Of a stretch of 47,768 nucleotides of DNA, positions 15,745-24,890 are shown one piece after another. A model generated the notes under the pieces. That model did no database searches and was not told where the DNA came from. It saw only the letters and a list, made by a program, of their open reading frames with translations. Position 1 is the first letter of the stretch, and every line of letters starts with the position of its first letter. This stretch comes from an uncultured Butyricicoccus sp. (GTDB taxonomy: Bacteria; Bacillota; Clostridia; Oscillospirales; Butyricicoccaceae), in the NCBI GenBank assembly GCA_910584935.1, contig CAJUDU010000014.1, forward strand, positions 1 through 47,768. The letters are read 5' to 3'. Both the position numbers and the translations under genes were made by a program.

Positions 15745-16986
15745 ATGACACCAATTGAACATATCCATGCACGCGGACGGTTTTCAGGGAAACCTGGTTT
15801 GCATCGTATCCGTGCGTTATGCGAAGCACTTGGAAATCCACAGAAAAAACTAAAATTTATTCATATTGCTGGGACAAATGGCAAGGGAAGCACCGCGGCA
15901 ATGCTGGCTTCAATATTTCAGCAGGCAGGTTATCACACTGGGCTGTTTACATCACCATTTCTTGTCACATTTCATGAACGGATTCAAGTAGATGGCTATA
16001 TGATTGATGACCATTCGCTGATACGGCTTGTGCGTCAAGTGGAAGCTGCTGAAAAAACTTTAGCTTTGCCACAAGAGGAGCATATTGGGGAATTTGAATT
16101 TGTGACAGCAATGGCATTTTTATATTTTGTGGAACAAAATTGTGAGATTGTCATTTTAGAAACAGGGTTAGGCGGAGAATTTGATGCAACGAATGTGATA
16201 GAAACGCCTGTTTTGGCGGTTTTTACACCAATTTCATTGGATCATACTGAGGTTTTAGGACGGACAACTGGCGAAATTGCTCAAACAAAAGCAGGAATTA
16301 TTAAACCAGGCGGGTCAGTGGTTTGTGCATATGGGCAGCCAGATGATGCGTTGGAAATCATCCAGTTAGCCTGCCCTGCGGTACAGATTCCAGATATGCC
16401 GCAGCAAATACAATGCGATTTTCAAGGCGTCCATTTTATATGGAAGGGACAGAAATGGCATTGTCCAATGATTGGGGCACATCAGGTACAAAATAGCTGC
16501 ACTGCATTGCAGGCAGTTTACGCTGCAAAACAGCAGGGATGGGATGTCCCGGATAATGCGGTAAGCGTAGGGCTTGCGAAGGCTAGGATCATTGGCAGAA
16601 TGGAAATCCTGCATCAGAATCCCACAGTAATTGTTGATGGTGGGCATAATATTGCTGGTGTAAAGGCAATTGCAAGTACAATTAAAACGCTTGCCTGCAA
16701 AGGAATATTGCATTTGGTTGTTGGCATGGTATCGGATAAGGATATTCATGCATGTACCTTTACACTAGATGTTTTGAATGCCCATGTTTATGTGACACAG
16801 CCGGATAATGAACGTGCTCTTGCGGCTGAAAAACTGGCAGAATATTTTCAGCATCCGATAGGAATTTACCCAGTGGCAGCAGAGGCTTTTCAAGCGGCGT
16901 TTGACGCGGCTGGAGAAGATGATATTATTTTAATTTGTGGATCGTTATATTTAGCAGGTATTGCCAGAAAGTTTTTCACTGCCTGA
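15745..16986 (+). CDS. folC: Folylpolyglutamate synthase / dihydrofolate synthase
   Basis: FolC adds glutamate to dihydropteroate or to tetrahydrofolates. Starting at ATG 15745 (GAGGTGAAAGGA upstream) the protein has 413 residues. A TTG start at 15700 is possible but has no ribosome site. The Mur-ligase P-loop is in IHIAGTNGKGSTAAML. Then come GLFTSPFLVTFHERI, the magnesium/ATP region LETGLGGEFDATN, SLDHTEVLGRT, and the C-terminal DGGHNIAGV. The valS-folC order is common in Firmicutes, although a terminator separates them here. Confidence 0.93.
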   Translation: MTPIEHIHARGRFSGKPGLHRIRALCEALGNPQKKLKFIHIAGTNGKGSTAAMLASIFQQAGYHTGLFTSPFLVTFHERIQVDGYMIDDHSLIRLVRQVEAAEKTLALPQEEHIGEFEFVTAMAFLYFVEQNCEIVILETGLGGEFDATNVIETPVLAVFTPISLDHTEVLGRTTGEIAQTKAGIIKPGGSVVCAYGQPDDALEIIQLACPAVQIPDMPQQIQCDFQGVHFIWKGQKWHCPMIGAHQVQNSCTALQAVYAAKQQGWDVPDNAVSVGLAKARIIGRMEILHQNPTVIVDGGHNIAGVKAIASTIKTLACKGILHLVVGMVSDKDIHACTFTLDVLNAHVYVTQPDNERALAAEKLAEYFQHPIGIYPVAAEAFQAAFDAAGEDDIILICGSLYLAGIARKFFTA

Positions 16987-17068
16987 CAGAATATGATAAA
17001 AACAGTATGTAAATTGCAGTAAAATAAACCTGTAACTTGACCAGTTTTTTTGGCAGTGAGGTGAAATT

Positions 17069-17398
17069 ATGCAAATTACACACGAACGAATAGGAGAAGG
17101 GATTATTGTCCATATCCGGGACGAGTTAGGACATCATGAAGCCCGCAAAGCAATTGATTATTTGGAAAATATCGTGATATTATATCCCGTTGAATCTGTA
17201 ATGCTGGATTTATCTGGGCTTACATTTATGGATTCTTCAGGTCTTGCTGTTGCAATGAACCTGCATCGCGCTTTGCTCCGCACAGGACGGAAACTGGTAA
17301 TCATCGGGACACCGCCGCAGGCAATGCGCGTTTTCAGCGCGGCTGGACTTCCGCGCCTGATGACGTTTATCGACGGGAAAGGGGATAAACTATGTTGA
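17069..17398 (+). CDS. spoIIAA: Anti-sigma F factor antagonist SpoIIAA
   Basis: SpoIIAA frees SigF from SpoIIAB in the forespore. The 109-residue STAS domain carries LTFMDSSGLAVAM, in which S57 corresponds to the serine that SpoIIAB phosphorylates. The gene opens the spoIIA operon and overlaps spoIIAB by 7 nt. AGTGAGGTG lies before the ATG. I do not see a clear SigH promoter in the 80-nt gap after folC. Confidence 0.93.
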   Translation: MQITHERIGEGIIVHIRDELGHHEARKAIDYLENIVILYPVESVMLDLSGLTFMDSSGLAVAMNLHRALLRTGRKLVIIGTPPQAMRVFSAAGLPRLMTFIDGKGDKLC

Positions 17399-17841
17399 AT
17401 GTCATCAATAAAATGTCAATTAAGCTGGAAAGCCGTTCGATCAATGAAGGGTTTGCTCGACAGACGGTTGCTGCATTTGTTGCGCAGCTTGACCCAACAG
17501 TGGAAGAACTAAATGATATTAAAACCATTGTTTCTGAAGCTGTGACAAATGCTATTGTACATGGCTATCGCGACCGTTTGGGTTACATAACTGTTGCTGT
17601 GCGTTTGCTGGAAAACCGTGTTGCTGAAATTAAGGTCAAAGATTCCGGCTGTGGTATTCCAGATATTGCACAAGCACGCCAGCCTTTATTTACAACAGGG
17701 GACGAGGAGCGGTCAGGCATGGGTTTTACCATTATGGAAAGCTTTACAGACCGGATTCATGTGCGTTCTGCTGTTGGAAAAGGGACATTGGTTACCCTTG
17801 TAAAGGCGATACATGGCAAACGGACGGAGGACAAGCTGTGA
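17392..17841 (+). CDS. spoIIAB: Anti-sigma F factor / serine kinase SpoIIAB
   Basis: SpoIIAB binds SigF and phosphorylates SpoIIAA. The 149-residue GHKL ATPase shows the N box SEAVTNAIVHGY, the G1 box KDSGCGIPD and the G2 region ERSGMGFTIMESF. Length and opening (MSIKLESRSINEGFAR after a short leader) match the family. It overlaps sigF by 4 nt, so the three operon proteins are translationally coupled. Confidence 0.95.
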   Translation: MLNVINKMSIKLESRSINEGFARQTVAAFVAQLDPTVEELNDIKTIVSEAVTNAIVHGYRDRLGYITVAVRLLENRVAEIKVKDSGCGIPDIAQARQPLFTTGDEERSGMGFTIMESFTDRIHVRSAVGKGTLVTLVKAIHGKRTEDKL

Positions 17842-18545
17842 CAAACAACCTGGAACTGATACAGCGTGCGCAGGATGGCGACCGGGATGCAGATGCAGTT
17901 TTAATAGAGCAGAATAATGGGTTGATTTGGTCAATTGTGCGGCGGTATTTAGGGCGTGGGGTTGAACAGGATGATTTATATCAATTGGCCTGCCTTGGAT
18001 TTATTAAGGCAGTGCGTGGGTTTGATGGGGGATATGGAACACAGTTTTCCACCTATGCAGTGCCCAAAATTGCTGGTGAAATCCGCCGTTTTTTGCGTGA
18101 TGACGGCACTGTAAAGGTCAGTCGCTCTGTTAAGGAACAGGCTGTCCGGCTGCGCCAGTTACAAAACCGGATGGAGGCGGAATCTGGGCGGGAAATTACT
18201 ATTTCAGAACTGGCGGAATGTGCTGGTATCAGTGTGGAGGAAGCTGCGATGTGTGAACAAGCAACGCAGTCAGCAGATTCTTTACAGCGAGAAGTTGGAG
18301 AAGATGGTTCCGCTCTTGGTGAGCTGCTTGGGGATGATGGGATAGAAGAGCAGATCACCACACGGTTGGCATTGCGCAGTGCGATTGCTGCGCTCCCTGA
18401 ACGGGAAGGGCAAGTGATTGCGCTGCGGTATGGGCGAAACCTGACCCAGCAGCAATGCGCACGGATTTTAGGCGTATCGCAAGTGCAGGTATCCAGATTA
18501 GAACGCCGCGCTGTTGAACGGATGCGTGCAGAATTAATCCCATAA
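17838..18545 (+). CDS. sigF: RNA polymerase sigma-F factor
   Basis: SigF is the first forespore-specific sigma factor. The 235-residue protein has region 2 with DDLYQLACLGFIKAVRGF, QFSTYAVPKIAGEIRRFLRD, region 3, and an intact region 4.2 with GVSQVQVSRLERRAVERM. This is a useful internal contrast: the same recognition helix is lost in the sigG-type gene at 8828-9664. The GTG start at 17838 overlaps the spoIIAB stop. Confidence 0.95.
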   Translation: MTNNLELIQRAQDGDRDADAVLIEQNNGLIWSIVRRYLGRGVEQDDLYQLACLGFIKAVRGFDGGYGTQFSTYAVPKIAGEIRRFLRDDGTVKVSRSVKEQAVRLRQLQNRMEAESGREITISELAECAGISVEEAAMCEQATQSADSLQREVGEDGSALGELLGDDGIEEQITTRLALRSAIAALPEREGQVIALRYGRNLTQQQCARILGVSQVQVSRLERRAVERMRAELIP

Positions 18546-18577
18546 GGGCAGACAGTAAAAGATGTCTGCCCTTTTTG
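18544..18577 (+). terminator. Terminator after the spoIIA operon
   Basis: AAGGGCAGACA and TGTCTGCCCTT form a perfect stem around GTAAAAGA, followed by T residues. Confidence 0.88.
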
Positions 18578-18599
18578 CGGAACAGATGTTTCTAGCTTA

Positions 18600-18628
18600 T
18601 TGCAGGATACAGCAGTATGTGATATAAT
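18600..18628 (+). promoter_or_regulatory. Likely sigma-A promoter of pcrA
   Basis: TTGCAG (18600-18605), a 17-nt spacer and TATAAT (18623-18628) lie 37 nt upstream of the helicase start. Confidence 0.7.
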
Positions 18629-18664
18629 AGATGATAACTTTATAGGAAAAGGGATTATACACAT

Positions 18665-21061
18665 ATGGAACTTACAAAATTCGATATACAATATGCAGCA
18701 ATCCGCCGTTCAATTATTGAACAGCATTTTTCGCACTTAAATGAAATGCAGTTAGAAGCAGTATTAAAAACAGAAGGGCCGCTTTTAATCCTGGCAGGTG
18801 CAGGCAGTGGCAAAACCACTGTACTGATTCAGCGGATTATCAATATTCTGCGGTTTGGCAGGGGGGCGTCTTGTGAATATGCGCCAGAGAGTGCCAGCCA
18901 GCAGGATTTGGCATTCCTGATGGAATATTTGAACAACCCAAAGCCGGAAGATAAACAGCGTGCAGAGTATTTGTGTTCGGTTGACCCTGCAAAGCCATGG
19001 GAAGTGATTGCTATTACATTTACAAACAAAGCAGCAAGTGAAATCCGGGAACGGTTGATTCAAGCTGTCGGGGAACAGCAAGCTAGGGCAATTTGGGCGC
19101 ATACATTCCATACAGCATGTTTGCGCATCTTGCGGCGCGATATTGAGCGGCTAGGGTATGATAAAAATTTTACCATTTATGATGAAGATGATAAAAAACG
19201 GGTGATTACTGATATTTTAAAACGGATGAAACTGGATGAGCATATGTTTGATCCGCGTGCTGTAATGAGTGCCATTTCCCGTGCAAAGGATAACTTAATA
19301 ACACCCAAAAAGTATGCTACAGATGCACAAGATGACTTATATAAAGGGAAAATTGCTGAAATTTATGCGTTATATCAGAAAGAATTAAAACTGGCAAGCG
19401 CATTGGATTTTGATGATATTATTATGAAAACCGTGCAGCTTCTCCAGCAGAATGAGGATATCCTTACATATTACCAACAGAAATTCCGGTATGTGCTTGT
19501 TGATGAATATCAGGACACCAACCATGCGCAATATGTCCTGACCAGCCTGCTTGCAGGCGGGCAGCAGAATTTGTGTGTAGTTGGTGATGATGACCAAAGC
19601 ATTTATAAATTCCGCGGGGCAACAATCACCAACATATTGGAATTTGAAAGCCAATATCAAAATGCGCATACAATCCGTTTGGAGCAGAATTATCGGTCTA
19701 CAGATACAATTTTATGCGCAGCAAATGAAATTATCCGTCATAACCAGAACCGTAAAGGCAAAGAGCTTTGGACACAGCAGGGGGGCGGCGAAAAAATTAA
19801 GCTGCACCATTCAGATAGCCAAGAAACAGAGGCGGCATATATTGCTGACTGTATTTTGAATGGGCTGTCACAAGGCAAGCATTGGAGTGATTTTGCGGTA
19901 TTATACCGAAATAATGTTTTATCAAATAATATTGAAGCAGCATTCCGCAGGCACGCTATCCCATACCGCATTTATAAGGGGCGCGATTTCTTTTCGCGTG
20001 CGGAAATCCGGGATATGTTTGCTTATTTATGGGTGATAGAAAACCCGTCAGATACGTTGCGGTTAAAACGTATTATCAATGTGCCGCCGCGGAAAATTGG
20101 TGAGCGTTCCATTGAAATCGCAGAGGAAATTGCAGCGGCAAACAATATGGATTTATATGAAGTCATCCAGAAAGCGGGCGATTTCTCGGAATTATCGCGT
20201 GCTGCTAAAGCAATGTCACAATTTGCGCAGATGATGGACAATTTGCGCCAGCAGCAAGAATACCTGTCTTTACCGGAATTATATGATGAACTGCTTGAAA
20301 AAAGCGGTTATCTTGCAGCATTGGAAGCAAAAAAGAATTTGGAATCCCGTGGGCGCGCAGAAAATATCATGGAATTGAAATCCAACTTAGTGGATTATCA
20401 GGAACGGGCAGAAACGCCAACACTTTCAGCATTCCTTGAAGAAATGGCATTGTTTACAGATAGTGACCATACGGATGCAAACGAAGACGCAGTATTATTG
20501 ATGACTATGCATTCCGCAAAAGGGCTGGAGTTCCCACAAGTATTTTTATGTGGCATGGAGGATGGCTTATTCCCATCTTACCGGTATGAGGAACACAGCG
20601 AAGAAATGGAAGAAGAACGGCGACTTTGTTATGTCGCAGTGACGCGCGCAAAAGAACAGCTTTATATCACGTTCGCACGGCAGCGTATGATTTATGGGCG
20701 AACGCAATATAATAAGCCTTCCCGTTTTATTGAGGAAATCCCAGCGGATTTGGTGGATTCTAATATTTCCGTGCATCAGTCGGAACCAGAAATCATAAAA
20801 GCAGGTTTTCCACAGAAAGCAGCATATCCGGGTGTATATCGCACAGCAGCAGAAATTGAAAAGCAGCAAGCCATGGCGCAAGGTGATGTCCATTCTGCTT
20901 TTCAAGCCGGGGACAGGGTACAACATAAAGTTTTTGGCGTTGGGATGGTTGTATCCGCAAAACCATTAGGGGCAGATTTGCTTTTGGAAATTGCCTTTGA
21001 CACTAAGGGAACAAAGCGGTTGCTGGCAAAAAGCGCCATGCAGTTTATCCGAAAATTATAA
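18665..21061 (+). CDS. pcrA: PcrA/UvrD family superfamily 1 DNA helicase
   Basis: This 798-residue 3'-5' helicase serves repair and replication-conflict removal. Walker A is LAGAGSGKTTVLIQRI near residues 43-58, motif Ia AITFTNKAASEIRE, motif II LVDEYQDTNHAQY, motif III VVGDDDQSIYKFRGA, motif IV RLEQNYRST, and later motifs include TMHSAKGLEFPQVFL and RLCYVAVTRAKEQLY. An insert of about 45 residues separates Walker A from motif Ia. The C-terminal FQAGDRVQHKVFGVGMVVS tail is the PcrA-type RNA-polymerase-binding module. RBS AGGAAAAGGG precedes the ATG. Confidence 0.93.
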   Translation: MELTKFDIQYAAIRRSIIEQHFSHLNEMQLEAVLKTEGPLLILAGAGSGKTTVLIQRIINILRFGRGASCEYAPESASQQDLAFLMEYLNNPKPEDKQRAEYLCSVDPAKPWEVIAITFTNKAASEIRERLIQAVGEQQARAIWAHTFHTACLRILRRDIERLGYDKNFTIYDEDDKKRVITDILKRMKLDEHMFDPRAVMSAISRAKDNLITPKKYATDAQDDLYKGKIAEIYALYQKELKLASALDFDDIIMKTVQLLQQNEDILTYYQQKFRYVLVDEYQDTNHAQYVLTSLLAGGQQNLCVVGDDDQSIYKFRGATITNILEFESQYQNAHTIRLEQNYRSTDTILCAANEIIRHNQNRKGKELWTQQGGGEKIKLHHSDSQETEAAYIADCILNGLSQGKHWSDFAVLYRNNVLSNNIEAAFRRHAIPYRIYKGRDFFSRAEIRDMFAYLWVIENPSDTLRLKRIINVPPRKIGERSIEIAEEIAAANNMDLYEVIQKAGDFSELSRAAKAMSQFAQMMDNLRQQQEYLSLPELYDELLEKSGYLAALEAKKNLESRGRAENIMELKSNLVDYQERAETPTLSAFLEEMALFTDSDHTDANEDAVLLMTMHSAKGLEFPQVFLCGMEDGLFPSYRYEEHSEEMEEERRLCYVAVTRAKEQLYITFARQRMIYGRTQYNKPSRFIEEIPADLVDSNISVHQSEPEIIKAGFPQKAAYPGVYRTAAEIEKQQAMAQGDVHSAFQAGDRVQHKVFGVGMVVSAKPLGADLLLEIAFDTKGTKRLLAKSAMQFIRKL

Positions 21062-21073
21062 TTATGGCACAGC

Positions 21074-21117
21074 AAAAACAGGTGGACTGCCCCTAAAAGC
21101 AGCACACCTGTTTTTTG
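21074..21117. terminator. Hairpin terminator between pcrA and the RACo-like gene
   Basis: AAAACAGGTG and CACCTGTTTTTT frame a 20-nt loop. There are T runs on both strands, so it may stop both converging genes. Confidence 0.65.
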
Positions 21118-21142
21118 TGATTTTTATTTAGGAACCAGCAGG

Positions 21143-22636
21143 TTAAAACGCCATAAATGACATACAATCTACATAATAATCCATAAATGCAGCGCTGGCA
21201 GAAAGGGATAATTCGGTTGCATTTTTGGCAAGGTTTTCGCTGTATTCACGCAAAGAATGGTTCATCAGCAGCATTGCGGCGCCTCCCAATGCGCCATTGC
21301 CAATAAATTCGGTTTTATCCCGCAGAGCGGCAGGGAACAGCCCAATGGCACAAGCTGAATCATAATCCATACTGCTGCCAAAGCCGCCAGCAATGCAGAA
21401 CCGTGTCACATCTGCCGCTTCAATTCCTTCTTCTTCAAGAAGAGTGATTACTCCAGCACAAATGGCGGATTTTGCAAGTTGGATTTGACGCACATCTTTT
21501 TGTATAATGGTGACGCCGCTGTTTCCAATTTCATAATCTTCGTCCAGATAACCGGAATCATCAATGGTTTCATTTTCAAGCATCAGCCGTAAGGCATCCA
21601 GTATCCCGGAACCACATACGCCAATGGCAGGCTTATCCTGTACGGTTTCATAACATACCTGCCCATTTTCCATGTGAACAGCACGAATTGCACCTGCGGC
21701 GGCAGGCATACCCTGGCTTAGCCCAGCGCCTTCAAATGCAGGGCCTGCGGCAGTGGAACAGCATAATAAACGCCCTTTGTGTAAAAGCGCCATTTCGCCA
21801 TTGGTGCCGATATCTGCCAAAAGTTGGACGCCGTCCTGATGGGTCATGCCAGAGGCCAAAATCGCACAAATAATATCCGCGCCAACATAAGCGCCAATGC
21901 AGCGCGGTAAATAGACTGGTGCGCCAGCAAGGGTGCGGCGGCTCATACAACCGAAATATGATTGTACATCAAAGGGGACAACCGCCAGTGAAGCAGGATC
22001 TAAACCTTCATATAAATGCAGCATTGTGCTGTTGCCTGTGACAACAGCTTCATCAACCGTATCAATATCCGCTTCTTTCAAACATTCAGCAGACATTTCC
22101 TCAAGCTGGTTTGCAATCAAATCCGAAAGGGTATCCAGCTCATCGGATTTACAGGCTTCAATGCGGGAAATAACATCCGCGCCATAACCACGCTGCCGGT
22201 TTTCCGCCAGCCGTTCGGCAAGGACTGTGCCAGAAGCGCGGTCAAAAAGCTGGACAGCAACCGTTGTCGTGCCAATATCGACAGCAATGCCATAACCGGT
22301 TTCAGTATGGTCAAAGGGGGCGGTTTTATTCCATGCGATGATTTTTGCTGCGCCTTCTTCATATAAATAGATGGAAACATCCCCTTGGGCATGGCAGAAA
22401 CAAGCCAGACGGATGCCAGATGCTAAATCTTGCTTGCTAAGCAGTTTGCATTCTGCAGCGGAAGGCGCACTGACTGCGCCTTCTACCCGCACGCGGCATT
22501 TACCGCAGGTATGGTTGCCTGCGCAAGGCATCGCAAAGGATGGTTCTTCATGATGCAGGACATCACTCAGCAGGGTATCAGGTGCAATGGGGACTGTTTT
22601 GATGCCGGATGCGCTGTAAATCGTCATCGTATTCAT
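21143..22636 (-). CDS. RACo-like ferredoxin-ASKHA protein (DUF4445), corrinoid reductive activator
   Basis: Proteins of this type use ATP to re-reduce inactive Co(II) corrinoid proteins to Co(I). The 497-residue protein begins with a [2Fe-2S] ferredoxin domain: C38, C44 and C47 in CAGNHTCGKC and C79 in RLACFC. The ASKHA ATPase part follows, with phosphate-1 loop VDIGTTTVAV near 119-128, LLADIGTNGEMALL near 270, and a late IAGGFGSSMDYD. It is shorter than the biochemically known activators (about 630 residues). The start follows the HyuA-like gene by 24 nt with GGAGGA upstream, so they form one operon. Function is from family knowledge and context. Confidence 0.85.
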   Translation of the reverse strand: MNTMTIYSASGIKTVPIAPDTLLSDVLHHEEPSFAMPCAGNHTCGKCRVRVEGAVSAPSAAECKLLSKQDLASGIRLACFCHAQGDVSIYLYEEGAAKIIAWNKTAPFDHTETGYGIAVDIGTTTVAVQLFDRASGTVLAERLAENRQRGYGADVISRIEACKSDELDTLSDLIANQLEEMSAECLKEADIDTVDEAVVTGNSTMLHLYEGLDPASLAVVPFDVQSYFGCMSRRTLAGAPVYLPRCIGAYVGADIICAILASGMTHQDGVQLLADIGTNGEMALLHKGRLLCCSTAAGPAFEGAGLSQGMPAAAGAIRAVHMENGQVCYETVQDKPAIGVCGSGILDALRLMLENETIDDSGYLDEDYEIGNSGVTIIQKDVRQIQLAKSAICAGVITLLEEEGIEAADVTRFCIAGGFGSSMDYDSACAIGLFPAALRDKTEFIGNGALGGAAMLLMNHSLREYSENLAKNATELSLSASAAFMDYYVDCMSFMAF

Positions 22637-22660
22637 GATTATTTATCCTCCTGGCTGTTG

Positions 22661-24682
22661 TTAGGTTAAACCCGCTTTTTCCGGGGTGACACAAGTGGCA
22701 GCTGTTACAGTGACAAGGGTGCAAAGCTTAATACCGCCTGCAATAATTGGTTCGCTGGATGCTTCCAAAGCAATATCTCCAGTTGCACCTTGTTCGCGTA
22801 CATGAGAAATTGCCCATTCTTTCAGTGAATTGGTTGCCCATGAAACGGCAGCTTCTTCTTCCTCAAAATAGCAAGCTTCCTGCCCTGTGCAGAGCACTTC
22901 ATAATCGCCCTTGATTTCGCCATCTGCGGAGCAGCCATGCGGACGGATTTCTGCGGTAGCTGTGATACTGATTTTGCCAGTCACAGCGCCGACTGCATTT
23001 GCGGTAGGAGCACTGTCTGGGATGACAAATTCCGCGCCAAGTGCACGGGCTGCCGCAGGCAGGAATAAATAGGTAGGACCGCCGATGCCAATAATTTTCG
23101 CAGGCGAGTGGAACAGGTAATGGATGAGTGGGTTGCCGCCAGAATTCCGTGCTTCCCATTGCATCCGCAGCAATTCCTGCACCCCTTGGTCAATCCCTTT
23201 GTTGCGGTAGTAATCCGAACTATATTCCAAAAGCATTTTGGAAATGCCATAAAATACTTCGCGTTCGACATATTCATAAATATTTTTGCAAAGGGTTTCT
23301 GGGGAAAGCCCGAGCGATGCCGCGGCAAACCGCAAGGCAAGGATAGACGTAGTACGGTTATACTTTATAAAATCACCCATTGCGTGCATCACGTCAGTCG
23401 GAGTCAGCCCAGCACGCAGGATAACACCAAGCTTTTCCATCGTATGGGTGTTAAGGGCATAGCATTCAATCCCAAGCAGGTCACATGCTTGCTGAACACT
23501 GAGCGGGCGTTCCTCCAGCGTTTGGCAAAGCATTATTTCTTGTTTGTCAAGCGGCAAATTGCGCCAGTCATCCCGTGCAAGGGTTAAAAATTCATGCAGC
23601 GGTTGCGTATGGGCAGGGACAGCCTGCACTTGCTGCCGCAGGATATCCTCAATAAATGGGTAACGGCTTGCCAGCATACACAAAGGGATCACACGATCTG
23701 GTCCAACAGACATCCCATCCAAAGACCAACGTACGGCACTGTCACCGCCTAGCGCAAAGGAAGTTGCAAACAGTCCTTTGACCAGCGTGCGCCAGCCGCC
23801 CACACGGATTCCCTCATCAGAAAGCACTGGCATCCGGTTTTCGACCAAAGCAATATCAGTTGTGGTGCCGCCAATGTCAACAACAACGGCATAATCTGCA
23901 TCTGTCAATGCGCAGCCGCCAAGTGCGCTGGCGGCTGGACCGGAAAGCAGGGTTTCCACCGCGTGTTCTGCCGAATATTCACAGCTCATCAGGCTGCTGT
24001 CTGAACGGACAATCATGACGTCAGCGGTAATGCCGCGCTGATGGAAAGCTTCATGTACAGCGTCCAAAAAACGCCCGGTCACAGGCAAAAGCCCAGCGTT
24101 CAGCAGAGCGCTTGCGCCGCGCTCCAAACTGGAAAGCCCGGAAAACAGCACACTTGCGCACATGGTTGGCAGCCCAGTGGTTTCGCTGATGATTTGGGCA
24201 GCTTTCTTTTCCAACACACCGCCATTGCGCACGCCATAAACCTCACAGACAGCAGCAGCTTCCACATCAGCGAACCAACTTTTTGCATTTTCCCGCAGCA
24301 GATCCCAATCAGGTTCCTGCTCAATGCCGCCATTGATTGTTGTTTTGCAGGCAAGGTAACGGACATCATCTGGGTCGGTCAGCCCATAATCCGCGCCAAA
24401 GCGTTCCACGCCTTTATGGTCAATGCCAAGCAGGAGCAGGCGGGTGCGGCGGAATTTGCCTTCCACGCAGGCATTTGTGGCGAGTGTTGTCGATAAGCCA
24501 GCCAGTATAGCCTGCCGGCAAAGTGATTGGTCTAAACCATCCAAGGCATTGAGAATGCCAATGGTTAAATCGTGCGGGGTAGTAAGTGCTTTATTCTGTC
24601 CCACAACACGGTGTGTCATAAAATCATAAAGTACTGCATCTGTGCAGGTGCCGCCAGTATCAATGCCAATGCCAAGTTTCAT
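22661..24682 (-). CDS. Hydantoinase/oxoprolinase (HyuA) family ASKHA protein
   Basis: The 673-residue protein has the N-terminal hydantoinase/oxoprolinase region, with phosphate-1 loop GIGIDTGGTCTDAVLYD near residues 4-20 and phosphate-2 loop VVDIGGTTTDIALVENRMP near 270-288. A late GIGGPTYLFLP is also present. The family includes ATP-dependent hydantoinases and oxoprolinases, but here no HyuB partner is present and the neighbours are corrinoid genes. I infer a role in the corrinoid/C1 island, perhaps as a second activator or chaperone. The substrate is unknown. GGAGGAAAAAG precedes the ATG. Confidence 0.8.
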   Translation of the reverse strand: MKLGIGIDTGGTCTDAVLYDFMTHRVVGQNKALTTPHDLTIGILNALDGLDQSLCRQAILAGLSTTLATNACVEGKFRRTRLLLLGIDHKGVERFGADYGLTDPDDVRYLACKTTINGGIEQEPDWDLLRENAKSWFADVEAAAVCEVYGVRNGGVLEKKAAQIISETTGLPTMCASVLFSGLSSLERGASALLNAGLLPVTGRFLDAVHEAFHQRGITADVMIVRSDSSLMSCEYSAEHAVETLLSGPAASALGGCALTDADYAVVVDIGGTTTDIALVENRMPVLSDEGIRVGGWRTLVKGLFATSFALGGDSAVRWSLDGMSVGPDRVIPLCMLASRYPFIEDILRQQVQAVPAHTQPLHEFLTLARDDWRNLPLDKQEIMLCQTLEERPLSVQQACDLLGIECYALNTHTMEKLGVILRAGLTPTDVMHAMGDFIKYNRTTSILALRFAAASLGLSPETLCKNIYEYVEREVFYGISKMLLEYSSDYYRNKGIDQGVQELLRMQWEARNSGGNPLIHYLFHSPAKIIGIGGPTYLFLPAAARALGAEFVIPDSAPTANAVGAVTGKISITATAEIRPHGCSADGEIKGDYEVLCTGQEACYFEEEEAAVSWATNSLKEWAISHVREQGATGDIALEASSEPIIAGGIKLCTLVTVTAATCVTPEKAGLT

Positions 24683-24729
24683 AGTGGCTTTTTCCTCCTC
24701 ACTGAAAGGTCAGCAGATGTATATTACTT

Positions 24730-24758
24730 ATTATAAATTTTTCTGCAGTGGCTGTATA
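24730..24758 (-). promoter_or_regulatory. Candidate promoter of the HyuA-RACo operon
   Basis: On the minus strand TATACA (24758-24753), a 17-nt spacer and TATAAT (24735-24730) lie 48 nt upstream of the HyuA-like start. The -35 match is 4 of 6. Confidence 0.45.
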
Positions 24759-24827
24759 GGAGAATATGCGCATGAGTAAGACGAAATTGACAATATTCCA
24801 TGGCAGCAAAAAATAAAATACAAAGGC

Positions 24828-24856
24828 TTGCCATCTGCCGTGAATGCACGTATAAT
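24828..24856 (+). promoter_or_regulatory. Promoter of the DUF1638 gene
   Basis: TTGCCA (24828-24833), a 17-nt spacer and TATAAT (24851-24856) lie 35 nt upstream of the gene start. It is divergent from the HyuA-RACo promoter. Confidence 0.75.
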
Positions 24857-24890
24857 GGATATCAAATATGCAGGAAAGCAAGGGATAGTC